A DNA stretch of 64,000 nucleotides from Bacillus_BA songklensis (lineage in GTDB: Bacteria; Bacillota; Bacilli; Bacillales; Bacillaceae_H), in NCBI RefSeq assembly GCF_042649685.1, contig NZ_JBHRZT010000072.1, positions 1 to 64,000 on the forward strand, in the 5' to 3' direction. Numbering within the stretch: position 1 is the stretch's first letter; the number at the start of each line of letters is the position of its first letter. The notes under the pieces were generated by a model. It was not told the DNA's origin, searched no databases, and saw only the letters and a list, made by a program, of their open reading frames with translations. The translations under genes and the position numbers were made by a program. Below, one piece after another: positions 8,369-17,552 of this stretch.

Positions 8369-9682
8369 ATGAAAATAAAAAAGCGAGATTCCTCAGCAAT
8401 ACTAAACTCTTTGGCTGGCGGGGTTGTTCCAAATAGAGGAATACAGCATATCATGGTTGGTCGTGCAGATGAGGCAAGGCAGATCATGACAGACTTGGAT
8501 AATGTTAAAAAAGGTTCATCCGTTATCAAGTTTTTTATTGGTCCATTCGGGAGCGGGAAAAGCTTCATTCACGGGTTTATTAAACAACTTGCTTTCAATG
8601 AAAAATTTGTGGTAACATCAGCGGATTTCACACCTGAAAGGCGATTGTATGGAACAGAGGGGAAAGCTGTTGCTTTGTATAGTGAGCTAATGAAAAATTT
8701 ATCAACATCTACACAACCGGAAGGAAATGCTCTTCCCAGTATTTTAGATAAATGGATAAACGATGTTCAGACAAAGATAATGGCGGACAAAGAATACGGA
8801 ACTGTTGAATTTGATAATCCTGATTTTGTGAAAGATGTTGAAAAAGAAATAACAAATGTTGTTTCAAAAATGGATGACCTAACTGGCGGGTTTGACTTCG
8901 CACGTATTTTAATTTTATATTTCAAAGGATTTGTTCAAGATAATCAAGACTTACAACGGCGTGTCCTGCGTTGGTTAAGGGGAGAATACGGAACAAGAAC
9001 AGAAGCAAAAGCAGACTTAGGTGTGCGGGATATCATTGATGATAACAACTGGTATAACTACATAAAGATCGTCTCTCAGTTTGTGAAACAGATTGGATAT
9101 TCCGGTCTTGTGGTGAACTTGGATGAAGCGATTAATTTATACAAAATCACTCATCCGCAAACAAGAGATAAAAACTACGAGACTATCCTAAAAATCTATA
9201 ATGATACACTCCAAGGCAACATTGAGGGTCTCTATATTACGTTTGGTGGAACAGTGGAATTTTTAGAAGATGAAAGACGCGGCTTGTTTAGTTATGGAGC
9301 GTTAAAGCGCCGTCTTGAAACCAATCGATTTGAAACAAATGAGTTTCGAGATTTGTCTCAACCTGTTATTAAGCTGACTCCTCTAAAGAGTGATGAAACC
9401 TTTTTATTGCTGCAAAAATTGAGAGATATCCATGCTGCTCATCTTGATTACCAAACAACTATCACCGATGATGAAATCAAAAGGTTCATTATCAAAGAAT
9501 ATAATCGTCCCGGGGCTTCTGAACATCTGACGGTAGGGGATATCATTAGAGGATTTCTTGGAGCATTAAATATTTTACATCAGAATCCAAATTACAATAG
9601 GGAAGACGTGTTTGGTAAAGAAGAAATTCAAGAAAGCCAATCATCCACTACATATTCGAGATTTTCCAGAACAGAAGGGTAG
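8369..9682 (+). CDS. BrxD/DUF2791-like P-loop ATPase
   Basis: 437-aa AAA-like ATPase of the DUF2791 group (BREX BrxD relatives). Walker A is GPFGSGKS at residues 58-65, Walker B is SGLVVNLDEA near residue 250 (hhhhDE), followed by a GGTVEFLEDERRGLFSYGAL sensor/arginine-finger segment. The N-terminal GGVVPNRGIQHIMVGR motif is typical of the family. GTAG/ATG spacing puts it 3 nt after the TerB gene and 9 nt before the helicase, so translation is probably coupled. Expected to act as the nucleotide-driven switch or loader of the helicase partner. Confidence 0.85.
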   Translation: MKIKKRDSSAILNSLAGGVVPNRGIQHIMVGRADEARQIMTDLDNVKKGSSVIKFFIGPFGSGKSFIHGFIKQLAFNEKFVVTSADFTPERRLYGTEGKAVALYSELMKNLSTSTQPEGNALPSILDKWINDVQTKIMADKEYGTVEFDNPDFVKDVEKEITNVVSKMDDLTGGFDFARILILYFKGFVQDNQDLQRRVLRWLRGEYGTRTEAKADLGVRDIIDDNNWYNYIKIVSQFVKQIGYSGLVVNLDEAINLYKITHPQTRDKNYETILKIYNDTLQGNIEGLYITFGGTVEFLEDERRGLFSYGALKRRLETNRFETNEFRDLSQPVIKLTPLKSDETFLLLQKLRDIHAAHLDYQTTITDDEIKRFIIKEYNRPGASEHLTVGDIIRGFLGALNILHQNPNYNREDVFGKEEIQESQSSTTYSRFSRTEG

Positions 9683-9691
9683 GCGGTTACG

Positions 9692-11824
9692 ATGAGTTCA
9701 TTTCAATTGTTATCAAATTTTCTTCAAAAGAAAATTTGGGATATGAAATGGGAAAGTTTCACCCCGGTTCAAGATAAGGCGATTCCAGCTATTATTGAGA
9801 CTGAAAATGATATGATTCTTTCAGCAGGGACTGCTTCCGGTAAGACAGAAGCAGCCTTTTTGCCAATTTTGACTAAGGTTGAAAAGGGAGCAAGCCAGTC
9901 CCTAAAAGTGCTATATGTATCTCCATTAAAGGCACTTATTAATAATCAGTTTGAGCGAATTGAAAAGCTGTGTGAATACATGGATATTTCTATTCACCGC
10001 TGGCACGGAGATGTATCTCAAAGCAAGAAACAGAAGTTTATCAAAAATCCGTCGGGAATATTGCAAATTACACCGGAATCAATTGAGAGTCTATTTATCA
10101 ACCGCCCTGGGGTCTTAAAGGCCATTTTCAAAGAATTAGAATTCATTGTCATTGACGAAATCCACTCTTTTGTTGATAAAGAAAGAGGTGTGCAGTTACG
10201 TTCGCTGCTGTCTAGAATTGAAGACATAACCAATAAGAGACCTAGGATTGTGGGATTATCTGCAACCATCGATAACTTTGAATTCGTTAAAGAATGGGTG
10301 AATTATTTATCTCCTGAAAATGTACAAATTATTGAGGATGAAGGCTCTGATAAAGAGCTGCTATATCATTTAATGTATTTCCAAGCAGATCATGACAATA
10401 AAAAGCCTGTTGAACTATTTGTGGATATGAGGGAATTAACGAGAGAACAAAAATCGATTATATTTTGCAACAGCAGGGGGGCTGTTGAGGAAACTACCGT
10501 TTTCTTAAATCGATTGGCGGAACGAGATCATGCTGGTGAAACATATTATGCCCATCATTCTTCTATCGATAAGCGAGAAAGAGAATACGTAGAAAAAACG
10601 ATGTTCGAAACTAAATCACCAAAAAGTGTCGTTGCAACAAGTTCTCTGGAATTAGGGATTGATATAGGGGACGTGGACCTTGTTATACAGTTGGACAGCA
10701 CATTTACGGTTTCTTCTCTTAAACAACGTCTTGGACGTTCGGGCCGAAAACGAAACTCTAATCAAATATTGCAGCTTTATAGTACAAACAGTGACAGTCT
10801 TCTTCAATCAATAGCGGTCATGGAACTGGCATTGGATAAATGGATTGAGCCTGCAAAAGGATATCCGTTGCCATATGACATTTTGTTTCACCAAATCATA
10901 TCCATATGCGCGGAAAAGAATGGTCTTACGAAGCAGGAATTAATAAGAATAATTAGTAAAAATCATATTTTTCACTCTCTCGATCGTAATAAGGTAGGGG
11001 AACTCATCTGCTATATGATTGAACAAGATATTCTCGAAAAGTTAAGTGGTCGAGGGGAACTGATTGTTGGATTAGAAGGTGAGCGATTACTCCGGAGTAA
11101 AGAGTTCTATTCAGTATTTATGACAAATGAAGAATATGAAGTAATCGAAGGGGTGCGGAAAATAGGGACCATTGATAAAACGCCGTTTGTATTTGAAGGA
11201 GATAATATTATTTTATCAGGACGATTGTGGACGATTTATTCATTGGATTCTAATCGAAACAAAATCTACGTTCAAAAAGCGGTAAATGGAAAATCTCCAA
11301 AATATATAGGTGAAGGCGGCGATATCCACGAAAAAATAGGAGAAAAAATGATTGAGATTCTTTGTACAGACGAAGATTTCGAATATATTGATCCTAAAGC
11401 GAAACATGCTCTTAGTGATATTCGAAATCCTTATCATTTGTATGAGATTAAGCCGAATGAGCGTGTTTTATGGAGGGAAAAAAGAGAGTACATTTTTGAA
11501 ACTTTCACATCTACTCAGATTACTACAACGCTCTTTTGGATGATGAAAGTTCTAGGCGTGAATGTAAAACGCAGAGACAGAATGGGGCGAATTACATTCG
11601 AGTTCGAGGGAAATGTTAAAGAACTCTATCGAGATTTAAAGAACTATATGTGGTCTGACGAAGTGATACTATCTGAAAAAAAGAAAAAAGAGGAATTTCA
11701 ATTAAAATTTACACCTTATCTTCCGGAGAATTTGAGGGATGCTATACATATTAAACATAGACTGGATTTAAATGGTACACTTAAATATTTAAACGAATTT
11801 CAATGGAGAATGATCGACCTTTAA
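9692..11824 (+). CDS. Lhr-like DEAD/DEAH-box SF2 helicase
   Basis: 710-aa superfamily 2 helicase. Motifs in order: Q-like FTPVQDKAIP, I AGTASGKT (45-52), Ia SPLKALINN, II VIDEIHSF (about 152-159, DEIH), III LSAT, IV IIFCNSRG, V ATSSLELGIDIGDVD, VI QRLGRSGRKR (about 345-354). Beyond ~400 a winged-helix/Lhr-like C-terminal extension follows. The C-terminal ~300 residues contain no nuclease motif that I can see. Third gene of the operon with the TerB-N/C and DUF2791 proteins; similar ATPase-helicase pairs exist in BREX-type defence loci. No terminator is obvious after it; degraded DNA begins immediately. Confidence 0.87.
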   Translation: MSSFQLLSNFLQKKIWDMKWESFTPVQDKAIPAIIETENDMILSAGTASGKTEAAFLPILTKVEKGASQSLKVLYVSPLKALINNQFERIEKLCEYMDISIHRWHGDVSQSKKQKFIKNPSGILQITPESIESLFINRPGVLKAIFKELEFIVIDEIHSFVDKERGVQLRSLLSRIEDITNKRPRIVGLSATIDNFEFVKEWVNYLSPENVQIIEDEGSDKELLYHLMYFQADHDNKKPVELFVDMRELTREQKSIIFCNSRGAVEETTVFLNRLAERDHAGETYYAHHSSIDKREREYVEKTMFETKSPKSVVATSSLELGIDIGDVDLVIQLDSTFTVSSLKQRLGRSGRKRNSNQILQLYSTNSDSLLQSIAVMELALDKWIEPAKGYPLPYDILFHQIISICAEKNGLTKQELIRIISKNHIFHSLDRNKVGELICYMIEQDILEKLSGRGELIVGLEGERLLRSKEFYSVFMTNEEYEVIEGVRKIGTIDKTPFVFEGDNIILSGRLWTIYSLDSNRNKIYVQKAVNGKSPKYIGEGGDIHEKIGEKMIEILCTDEDFEYIDPKAKHALSDIRNPYHLYEIKPNERVLWREKREYIFETFTSTQITTTLFWMMKVLGVNVKRRDRMGRITFEFEGNVKELYRDLKNYMWSDEVILSEKKKKEEFQLKFTPYLPENLRDAIHIKHRLDLNGTLKYLNEFQWRMIDL

Positions 11825-11849
11825 TGCTCTAATCTTTCGATATTTATCA

Positions 11850-11988
11850 TAATGTTCGTTCAATGTTTTTCAGGGATGAAGCAAGTCGCTGGTATGGTTC
11901 AATACTATTCTGGGAGCTTCGGGTCAGCCTCTTGTTGTTATCATAAACAGAAAATGCCGCGTTTGCCGTTAATTTAGTATAATGAAGT
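11850..11988. repeat. IS-derived repeat, copy 1
   Basis: Shares with 48774-48896 a left segment (CGTTC..ATGTTTTTCAGGGAT) and a nearly identical ~55-bp right segment (11934-11988) ending TTTAGTATAATGAAGT; the middle differs. Pattern suggests two remnants of one insertion sequence end. It abuts the helicase operon. Confidence 0.65.
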
Positions 11989-12079
11989 AATTTACATTTC
12001 ACCTTCCATATAACTGGTATCATAAAGTTAAAGAGGGATGTGGCCCCTCCGTCATGCATGGAGGGACCACACCGAATGT

Positions 12080-12262
12080 TTAGTTTAATACTCGTTTTGC
12101 GCCAACATAAGAGTTTTTCCAATATTTTGTGTTGAGAGATTGGACAGATCCAAGGGAGATCCCTACAAAAGAGACACCTTTACCATTTGTATTAAAGAAG
12201 ACTAAGTCTCCTTCTCGAATGTCTTTTTTCGCAACGGCTTTGCCTGCTTTATAATGATCCTT
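12080..12262 (-). pseudogene. NlpC/P60 peptidase C-terminal remnant
   Basis: On the minus strand the frame reads DIREGDLVFFNTNGKGVSFV and ends YWKNSYVGAKRVLN before TAA, the C-terminal end of an NlpC/P60 cell-wall endopeptidase. The stretch between VGI and the terminal strand, where the catalytic His should lie, is shortened. No start and no catalytic Cys region remain. Confidence 0.7.
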
Positions 12263-12373
12263 TATAGTTTTTCTCTAATTCAACATCGAATGTCGCGACA
12301 AATTCTACCTGGTCGTCAACCCTTCCATGTTCTTTTAATGTTTTTACCTCGAGCTTTTTTACGCCTTCCTTAA

Positions 12374-12631
12374 ATGAATGAAAATGAAATAAATGAAAAA
12401 ATTACGATTCCTATTTTACATATTGCTGACGCAACAGCTATTCAAATTGAAAAGTGTGGAATTCGTACGGTAGGGTTGCTTGGCACAAAATATACGATGG
12501 AGCAAGATTTCTATAAATCACGCTTAGAATCTAATCATATAAAGATAATCGTACCAAGGGAACATGACAGGGAACTTGTGAATCGAAGCATGCTCAAGAG
12601 ATACGGATCAAATCATCAGTGGGGTGATTAG
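12374..12631 (+). pseudogene. Aspartate/glutamate racemase fragment
   Basis: Internal piece of an Asp/Glu racemase-family protein: IPILHIADATA, GIRTVGLLGTKYTMEQDFYKSRLE and IKIIVPREHDRELVN match the family middle, but both catalytic-cysteine ends are missing and the frame leaves the family after residue ~70. It begins directly against an unrelated minus-strand fragment, so it is a deletion remnant. The stretch 12640-12823 encodes another short fragment (VFIVNVDNMPFALEEDK) that I cannot place. Confidence 0.65.
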
Positions 12632-12823
12632 GGATCAAAGGTTAAAAAAACGACGTCCTGTCGCAACATCTTCACTTGCCCGTTTAGTACAATTGACAGA
12701 AGCAAAAGACTAGACTTCCAGGCAGTGTTTATTGTCAATGTAGATAATATGCCGTTTGCTTTAGAAGAAGATAAAGAACGGGAAGTTTCCTTAGGACCAG
12801 GTGCTCCCTTCACTAGATAACAA

Positions 12824-12858
12824 GAAAAAGTCCCAAGTGATGAAACCATCCTTGGGAC
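12824..12858 (-). terminator. Terminator of the gluconate operon
   Basis: GTCCCAAG (12830-12837) and CTTGGGAC (12851-12858); on the minus strand followed by TTTTTC. It lies 30 nt after the gluconokinase stop. Confidence 0.8.
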
Positions 12859-12887
12859 GCGAGTTGGTTACGTTAGCGATTTTTTTC

Positions 12888-14432
12888 TTAACCTAATGTT
12901 TTTCTTTGAAAGTCGGCAATCGCATTATATTCTTCAGTTAATTTACGCGAAATGCGAAGGTAAATAGGGATTAATTCGCGATAAACTTCCGCATGTTCCT
13001 TAATAGGCTGGTGTTTATGGGTGGCTCCCACCATTGTGGAAACGATATTTAATGAGTCAATTTCTTTTAACGCATAGAGGCCAAGGATGGCGGCCCCGAG
13101 GCAAGAGCTTTCAAAGCTTTTAGGTACAGTCACTTCTTGATCAAAGATGTCTGCCATCATTTGGCGCCACAGTTCAGAGCGGGCAAAACCGCCTGTTGCC
13201 TGTACTTTCGTCGGAACACCGATTTGCTCTTCAAGGGCCAAAAGAACATTGTATAAGTTGAAAATGACACCTTCCAGGACAGCACGAATCATATGTTCTT
13301 TTTTGTGATGCAAGCCTAGACCAAAGAAAGATCCTCTGGCATTTGCATTCCATAACGGTGCACGTTCTCCGGCCAAGTAAGGGTGGAACAGCAAGCCGTC
13401 CGCGCCCGGAGAAACACGGGAAGCAATTTTAGTCAGTACTTCATACGGATCAACCCCTAAGTTTTTTGCCGTTTCTACCTCTGCTGAAGCCATAACATCC
13501 CGCACCCAGCGGAACGTCATTCCGCCGTTATTAACAGGACCGCCGATAACCCAGTGGTTTTCTGTTAACGCATAACAGAAAGTACGGCCTTTCGGATCTG
13601 TGACAGGCCGATCCGTTACTGTTCGGATGGCCCCGCTTGTCCCGATCGTTACCGCTACAACCCCCGGTTCAATGGCATTAACGCCGAGATTTGATAATAC
13701 CCCATCATTTGCGCCAATCACAAAAGGAGTAGAAGGGAGGATTCCCAGTTCTTTTGCAATGTCTTCTTTAAGTCCCTGGAGGTAATGGGTGGTTGGGACA
13801 AGCTCGGATAAATGCTGTCTTGTAATGCCGGCTGTCTTGAGTGCTTCTTCATCCCAATCCAGGTTATGTAAGTGCAACATGCCGGTTGCAGAAGCGATGG
13901 AATGGTCGACCAGGAATTGATTGAATAATTGATAAAAAACATATTCTTTAATGGAAATAAATTTCGAGGTTTTCGAAAAAATTTCCGGCATCTCTTCTTT
14001 GATCCAGCGAATTTTGCATAATGGCGACATCGGGTGAATAGGTGTACCGGTGCGCAAATAAATGCTATGGCCGTTCCATTCATCTTTGATTTTTTCAGCC
14101 CACTTTGTGCTTCGGTTATCCGCCCAGGTGATGGAGTTCGTCAGCGGTTTTCCCGCTTCATCAATCGCAATCACACTATGCATAGCCGAGCTGAACGAAA
14201 TGCAAAGAAGGTCGTTTTGGTTAATGGAACTTTTTTTGATGGTTTCTTTAATCGTTCCCAATACCGCTTGATAAATTTCGTCAGGATTTTGCTCAGCGGT
14301 TAAAGGAGTCGGAGTCAGTAAAGGGTATCCGATTGTATGATGGGCGATCACCGTACCTTCCTTTGAAAAAAGGACCGCTTTCGTACTCGTTGTTCCAATA
14401 TCAACACCCAACATATATCCGTTTTTATTCAT
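12888..14432 (-). CDS. gntK: Gluconokinase (FGGY family)
   Basis: 514-aa sugar kinase that phosphorylates gluconate to 6-phosphogluconate in the cytoplasm. The N-terminal phosphate-binding loop MLGVDIGTTSTKAVLF, a second ATPase loop VVAVTIGTSGAIR and the C-terminal adenosine segment VQATGGFARSELWRQMMADIF are all present, and full FGGY length is retained. Start has AGGAGG 8 nt upstream. It is the distal gene of a two-gene operon with the permease, and neighbours (second GntP, RpiR regulators, 6-phosphogluconate dehydrogenase) support gluconate rather than xylulose or glycerol as substrate. Confidence 0.92.
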   Translation of the reverse strand: MNKNGYMLGVDIGTTSTKAVLFSKEGTVIAHHTIGYPLLTPTPLTAEQNPDEIYQAVLGTIKETIKKSSINQNDLLCISFSSAMHSVIAIDEAGKPLTNSITWADNRSTKWAEKIKDEWNGHSIYLRTGTPIHPMSPLCKIRWIKEEMPEIFSKTSKFISIKEYVFYQLFNQFLVDHSIASATGMLHLHNLDWDEEALKTAGITRQHLSELVPTTHYLQGLKEDIAKELGILPSTPFVIGANDGVLSNLGVNAIEPGVVAVTIGTSGAIRTVTDRPVTDPKGRTFCYALTENHWVIGGPVNNGGMTFRWVRDVMASAEVETAKNLGVDPYEVLTKIASRVSPGADGLLFHPYLAGERAPLWNANARGSFFGLGLHHKKEHMIRAVLEGVIFNLYNVLLALEEQIGVPTKVQATGGFARSELWRQMMADIFDQEVTVPKSFESSCLGAAILGLYALKEIDSLNIVSTMVGATHKHQPIKEHAEVYRELIPIYLRISRKLTEEYNAIADFQRKTLG

Positions 14433-14499
14433 AAAAAATTCCTCCTATCTATGTAACACAAGATGTTCAAATTGCCTGTGCTGCATCATTTATGCGGAT

Positions 14500-15843
14500 T
14501 TAAGTAATGAAGAGGCCAATTAAAAATACAATCCCGAATGCTACAAGGGAACTGATGGTTTCCATTACCGTCCAGGACCGAAGAGTATTTTTTACATCCA
14601 ATCCTAAATATCGGTTTACAAGCCAAAATCCAGAATCATTAACATGGGATGCAATGGTTGCGCCGGCAGCAATCGAAATGACCATCAAGCCAAGGATCGG
14701 TCCTTCAAGTCCAAGAGCGGCTATAAGCGGTGACATTAAACTGGCTCCTGTCACCATCGCGACTGTTGCAGAACCTTGTGCAATACGTACCATCGATGCA
14801 ATAAGGAAAGCAAGGACGATGGGCGGAAGGGAAGAAGCTGCCATTGTATCTGCCAACACCTTTCCTACGCCTGAATCTATTAATACTTGTTTAAATACGC
14901 CTCCGGCACCTGTTACAAGAATAATCATTCCCGCCGGCTCAAGAGCCTTGCTTGCAATAACTTGCACCTCCTGTTTTGAGTAGCCGCGTTTGACTCCTAA
15001 CAAGTAGAATACAAGCAATGTCGAGATCAAAAGAGCTACAAACGGATGTCCAAGGAATGTCAATACTGCACGGACGATGTTTTCTTCCGGCAAGAGAACT
15101 TTTGAAATTGTATGAAGAAGGATAAGAATAAGCGGAACTAAAATAATGGCTGCAATTAGTCCAAAGCCCGGCAGTTCTTGATCGTCTTCTATTTCCTCGA
15201 TGTTCATATAATCCGGTACTGTAACATGGATTTTTTTTGCAATGTATTTTCCAAACAATGGTCCTGCAGCTATCATTGCTGGAACACCTGCGATCGTTCC
15301 GAATAAAATAACCCATCCAAGGTCGGCACCGATTAAATCGGCTACGACAATCGGGCCCGGAGTCGGAGGGATAAAGCTGTGAGTGACAGCCAGTCCTGCA
15401 AATAACGGTATCCCATAGTACAGTAAGGAGCGTCCGGTTTTCTGTGTCAAACGGTATACAATGGGGACTAAAACAACAAAGCCTACATCGAAAAAGACGG
15501 GAATACCGACAAGAAATCCTGTAACTCCTAATGCCCATGGAATTTTATCCTGGCCAAATTTTTTAATTAATGTTTGGGCAAGACGCTCTGCGCCGCCTGA
15601 TACTTCCAGCATTTGTCCGAACATGGCTCCCAGGCCTACGACAACCGCCGCAAAACCGAGCGTTTCGCCCATCCCTTTTTGCATGGAGTGAACAACCCCA
15701 TCTAAAGGCATTCCTGCGGCAATACCTACGAGCAAACTAACAAGAAGCAAAGCGACAAAAGCATGCAGCTTTGTTCGAATAACCAAGAATAGAAGTAGAG
15801 ATATTCCGGCTGCAGTGATCAGGGTAAGTGTTAATCCGGACAT
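14500..15843 (-). CDS. gntP: Gluconate:H+ symporter (GntP family)
   Basis: 447-aa GntP permease with about 12-14 hydrophobic segments. Family motifs: GGAERLAQTLIKKFG, GFLVGIPVFFDVGFVVLVPI, HSFIPPTPGPIVVADL, and ATIASHVNDSGFWLVNRYLG near the C-terminus. SD GGAGG lies 7 nt before the ATG. It is first in the operon with gntK. A second GntP paralogue at 17553 has diverged considerably, so the two may differ in affinity or substrate. Confidence 0.92.
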   Translation of the reverse strand: MSGLTLTLITAAGISLLLFLVIRTKLHAFVALLLVSLLVGIAAGMPLDGVVHSMQKGMGETLGFAAVVVGLGAMFGQMLEVSGGAERLAQTLIKKFGQDKIPWALGVTGFLVGIPVFFDVGFVVLVPIVYRLTQKTGRSLLYYGIPLFAGLAVTHSFIPPTPGPIVVADLIGADLGWVILFGTIAGVPAMIAAGPLFGKYIAKKIHVTVPDYMNIEEIEDDQELPGFGLIAAIILVPLILILLHTISKVLLPEENIVRAVLTFLGHPFVALLISTLLVFYLLGVKRGYSKQEVQVIASKALEPAGMIILVTGAGGVFKQVLIDSGVGKVLADTMAASSLPPIVLAFLIASMVRIAQGSATVAMVTGASLMSPLIAALGLEGPILGLMVISIAAGATIASHVNDSGFWLVNRYLGLDVKNTLRSWTVMETISSLVAFGIVFLIGLFIT

Positions 15844-16077
15844 GGTGAATCCTCCGATAACTTGTATGGTGCAACAGTTTTAAGATTGCTATGTTTGTTT
15901 CTTAGTGTTGCAATTAATTTCCCTGAAAATGTGTTCATTCTAAATAAGTCCTGTAGAAAATGGAAAAGCTTCAATGTTTGGCACAGTATTGTACTGCCAC
16001 TCATTTTACGATTCTTCTTTTTGTACGGGTGGGAAATTTTTTTCTGGTAAGTTCATTATACGAAAAAACATTTTTGA

Positions 16078-16128
16078 TGCAATCGTTTTCAAGAAAAAAT
16101 TTTCTTTTTGTAGAATATTGGTTATAAT
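16078..16128 (+). promoter_or_regulatory. cre-like site, RpiR palindrome and promoter before regulator 1
   Basis: TGCAATCGTTTTCA (16078-16091) matches the CcpA cre consensus with one mismatch. GAAAAAATTTTC (16093-16104) is a palindrome that recurs at the other gluconate promoters. TATAAT at 16123-16128 is a good -10, with the palindrome overlapping the -35 position. A weaker GAAATTTTTTTC lies at 16033-16044. The 318-nt intergenic region thus serves divergent transcription of gntP/gntK and the regulator. Confidence 0.5.
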
Positions 16129-16161
16129 AATAGTAAATTTTTGTATGAAAGGGGTGGAGAA

Positions 16162-17016
16162 ATGGAACAGCCTCAACAATGCATGACTCGAATTCAATCG
16201 TTTTATCCGGAGTTCAGTGAAACCGAAAAGAAAATCGCCAATTACATTTTACAGTTTCCTGAAAAAATGATTCATCAACCAATCACACAAGTCGCGGAAG
16301 ATATCGGGGTAGCCACTTCGACCATTTTTCGTTTTTGTCGAAAAATGGGCTTTAAAGGATATCAAGCAATGAAAATTGTGCTGGCGTCTGAAATTGCTTC
16401 GCCAATTCGAGAGATGGTTCAAGAGAAAATTCAAGAAAAAATTCAAGAACAGGATAATGAAAGAGCCATTACGGAAAAAATTTTTCATACAAGCATCCGA
16501 ACATTTAAGGATACGATTCAAACGATGGATTTTTCTTTGATTAAAAAAGCGGTGAAGACTATATTAAATGCAGAACGGGTTGAATTTTACGGTACAGGCA
16601 GCTCGGGAATCGTAGCGCTTGACGCCCATCATAAATTCATCGGATCCGGTATCTCGACGGTGGCATATACAGATCTTTACCTGCAGCAAAGAGCAGCATC
16701 ACAGCTTACAGAAAAGGATGTGGCGGTTATTATTTCAGATTCCGGGGCAAGTGCGGAGACTTTAAGTGTCCTGGATGCAGCGAAAGAAGCTGGAGCGAAG
16801 ACGATTGTCATTACGAATCTGGCAAGGTCTCCTCTCAATAAGAAAGCTGACATTTTGCTGCGTACCGTTACCAGCGGAATAGAAAACCGTTCTGAAGATG
16901 TGTTTTCGAGAATTGTTCAGCTAAGCCTTATTGATGCCATATACACAAATGTAATGAAAGCCCAAAAAAGTACGGCTAAAAATCCGATTGAAAAAATAAA
17001 AAAAATGTTTGAGTAA
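16162..17016 (+). CDS. MurR/RpiR-family regulator 1
   Basis: 284-aa transcription factor with an N-terminal winged HTH (about 1-80; ATSTIFRFCRKMGFKGYQAMK) and a C-terminal SIS sugar-phosphate-binding domain (about 110-250; VEFYGTGSSGIVALDAHHKF, VISDSGASAETLSVLDAAKEAGAKTIVITN). ATG 16162 is preceded by AAAGGGGTGGAG; the longer TTG start at 16141 lacks an RBS. Divergent to gntP-gntK, so it probably senses 6-phosphogluconate and controls this cluster. Confidence 0.85.
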   Translation: MEQPQQCMTRIQSFYPEFSETEKKIANYILQFPEKMIHQPITQVAEDIGVATSTIFRFCRKMGFKGYQAMKIVLASEIASPIREMVQEKIQEKIQEQDNERAITEKIFHTSIRTFKDTIQTMDFSLIKKAVKTILNAERVEFYGTGSSGIVALDAHHKFIGSGISTVAYTDLYLQQRAASQLTEKDVAVIISDSGASAETLSVLDAAKEAGAKTIVITNLARSPLNKKADILLRTVTSGIENRSEDVFSRIVQLSLIDAIYTNVMKAQKSTAKNPIEKIKKMFE

Positions 17017-17050
17017 TTTTTGCGGATGTTTGATCAAGTGTGGGAGAAAA

Positions 17051-17259
17051 CTATATAAATCCACATAAAGAATTGAACATGAGCAAAAACCCTCATGTTC
17101 AATTCTTTACGCATAAGCGGCTGCCAATCGACATTAAGGGTTCTTGTCAGCCGCTTATACGAGAAACTTTGTAAGCTTGTTCAAGATGAAAAAACAGAAA
17201 GACGCAAATAGAAGAAGGACCGGTGACAGATGTTAAAAAATGAAGTGGGACTTATATAG
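17051..17259. mobile_element. MITE-like element, copy 1, with two internal hairpins
   Basis: Ends CTATATAAATCCAC (17051-17064) and GTGGGACTTATATAG (17245-17259) are inverted repeats. The right half (17163-17259) aligns with 39575-39675, including AACAGAAA(A)G(A)(C/T)GCAAATAGAAGAAG. Between them sit a perfect 17-bp stem, 17067-17083 with 17092-17108 (also a possible terminator for the regulator), and an 11-bp stem ATAAGCGGCTG/CAGCCGCTTAT (17113-17158). No coding capacity. A solo end is at 18974. Confidence 0.6.
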
Positions 17260-17347
17260 AAGGAAAATGAATCTCGCCTTGGATTCCTACAAGTCCAGGG
17301 TTTTTGTATGTTTTTTTTGCTGTATGAGAGTATGGAAGTTTGATAGG

Positions 17348-17391
17348 GAGGATGTCCCAAAAGTACAAAAGCGTACTTTTGGGACATCCTC
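17348..17391. repeat. 19-bp perfect hairpin (GGATGTCCCAAAAG type)
   Basis: 17348-17366 pairs perfectly with 17373-17391 around a 6-nt loop. The core GTCCCAAAAG recurs in a looser palindrome at 55740-55785. It may be an IS end or terminator; no T-run follows directly. Confidence 0.55.
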
Positions 17392-17440
17392 TAAAGACTT
17401 ATGGGTCAGCTCCCTATTTTTTTGTGCTAAATCTATGAAT

Positions 17441-17518
17441 GAAAATTTTTTCTTAAAAAAGTATTGATTAGAAAAAATATTTTCCGTATAATCGACTCAT
17501 CAAATGAAAGTGTTTTCA
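17441..17518 (+). promoter_or_regulatory. Promoter, RpiR operators and cre-like site of gntP2
   Basis: TTGATT (17464-17469), 17-bp spacer, TATAAT (17487-17492). GAAAATTTTTTC (17441-17452) lies just upstream and GAAAAAATATTTTC (17471-17484) fills the spacer. Downstream, TGAAAGTGTTTTCA (17505-17518) is cre-like with one mismatch, placed as a roadblock. Confidence 0.6.
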
Positions 17519-17552
17519 AAATGAGATTTATAGAAATCAAGGAGGTTTCATC

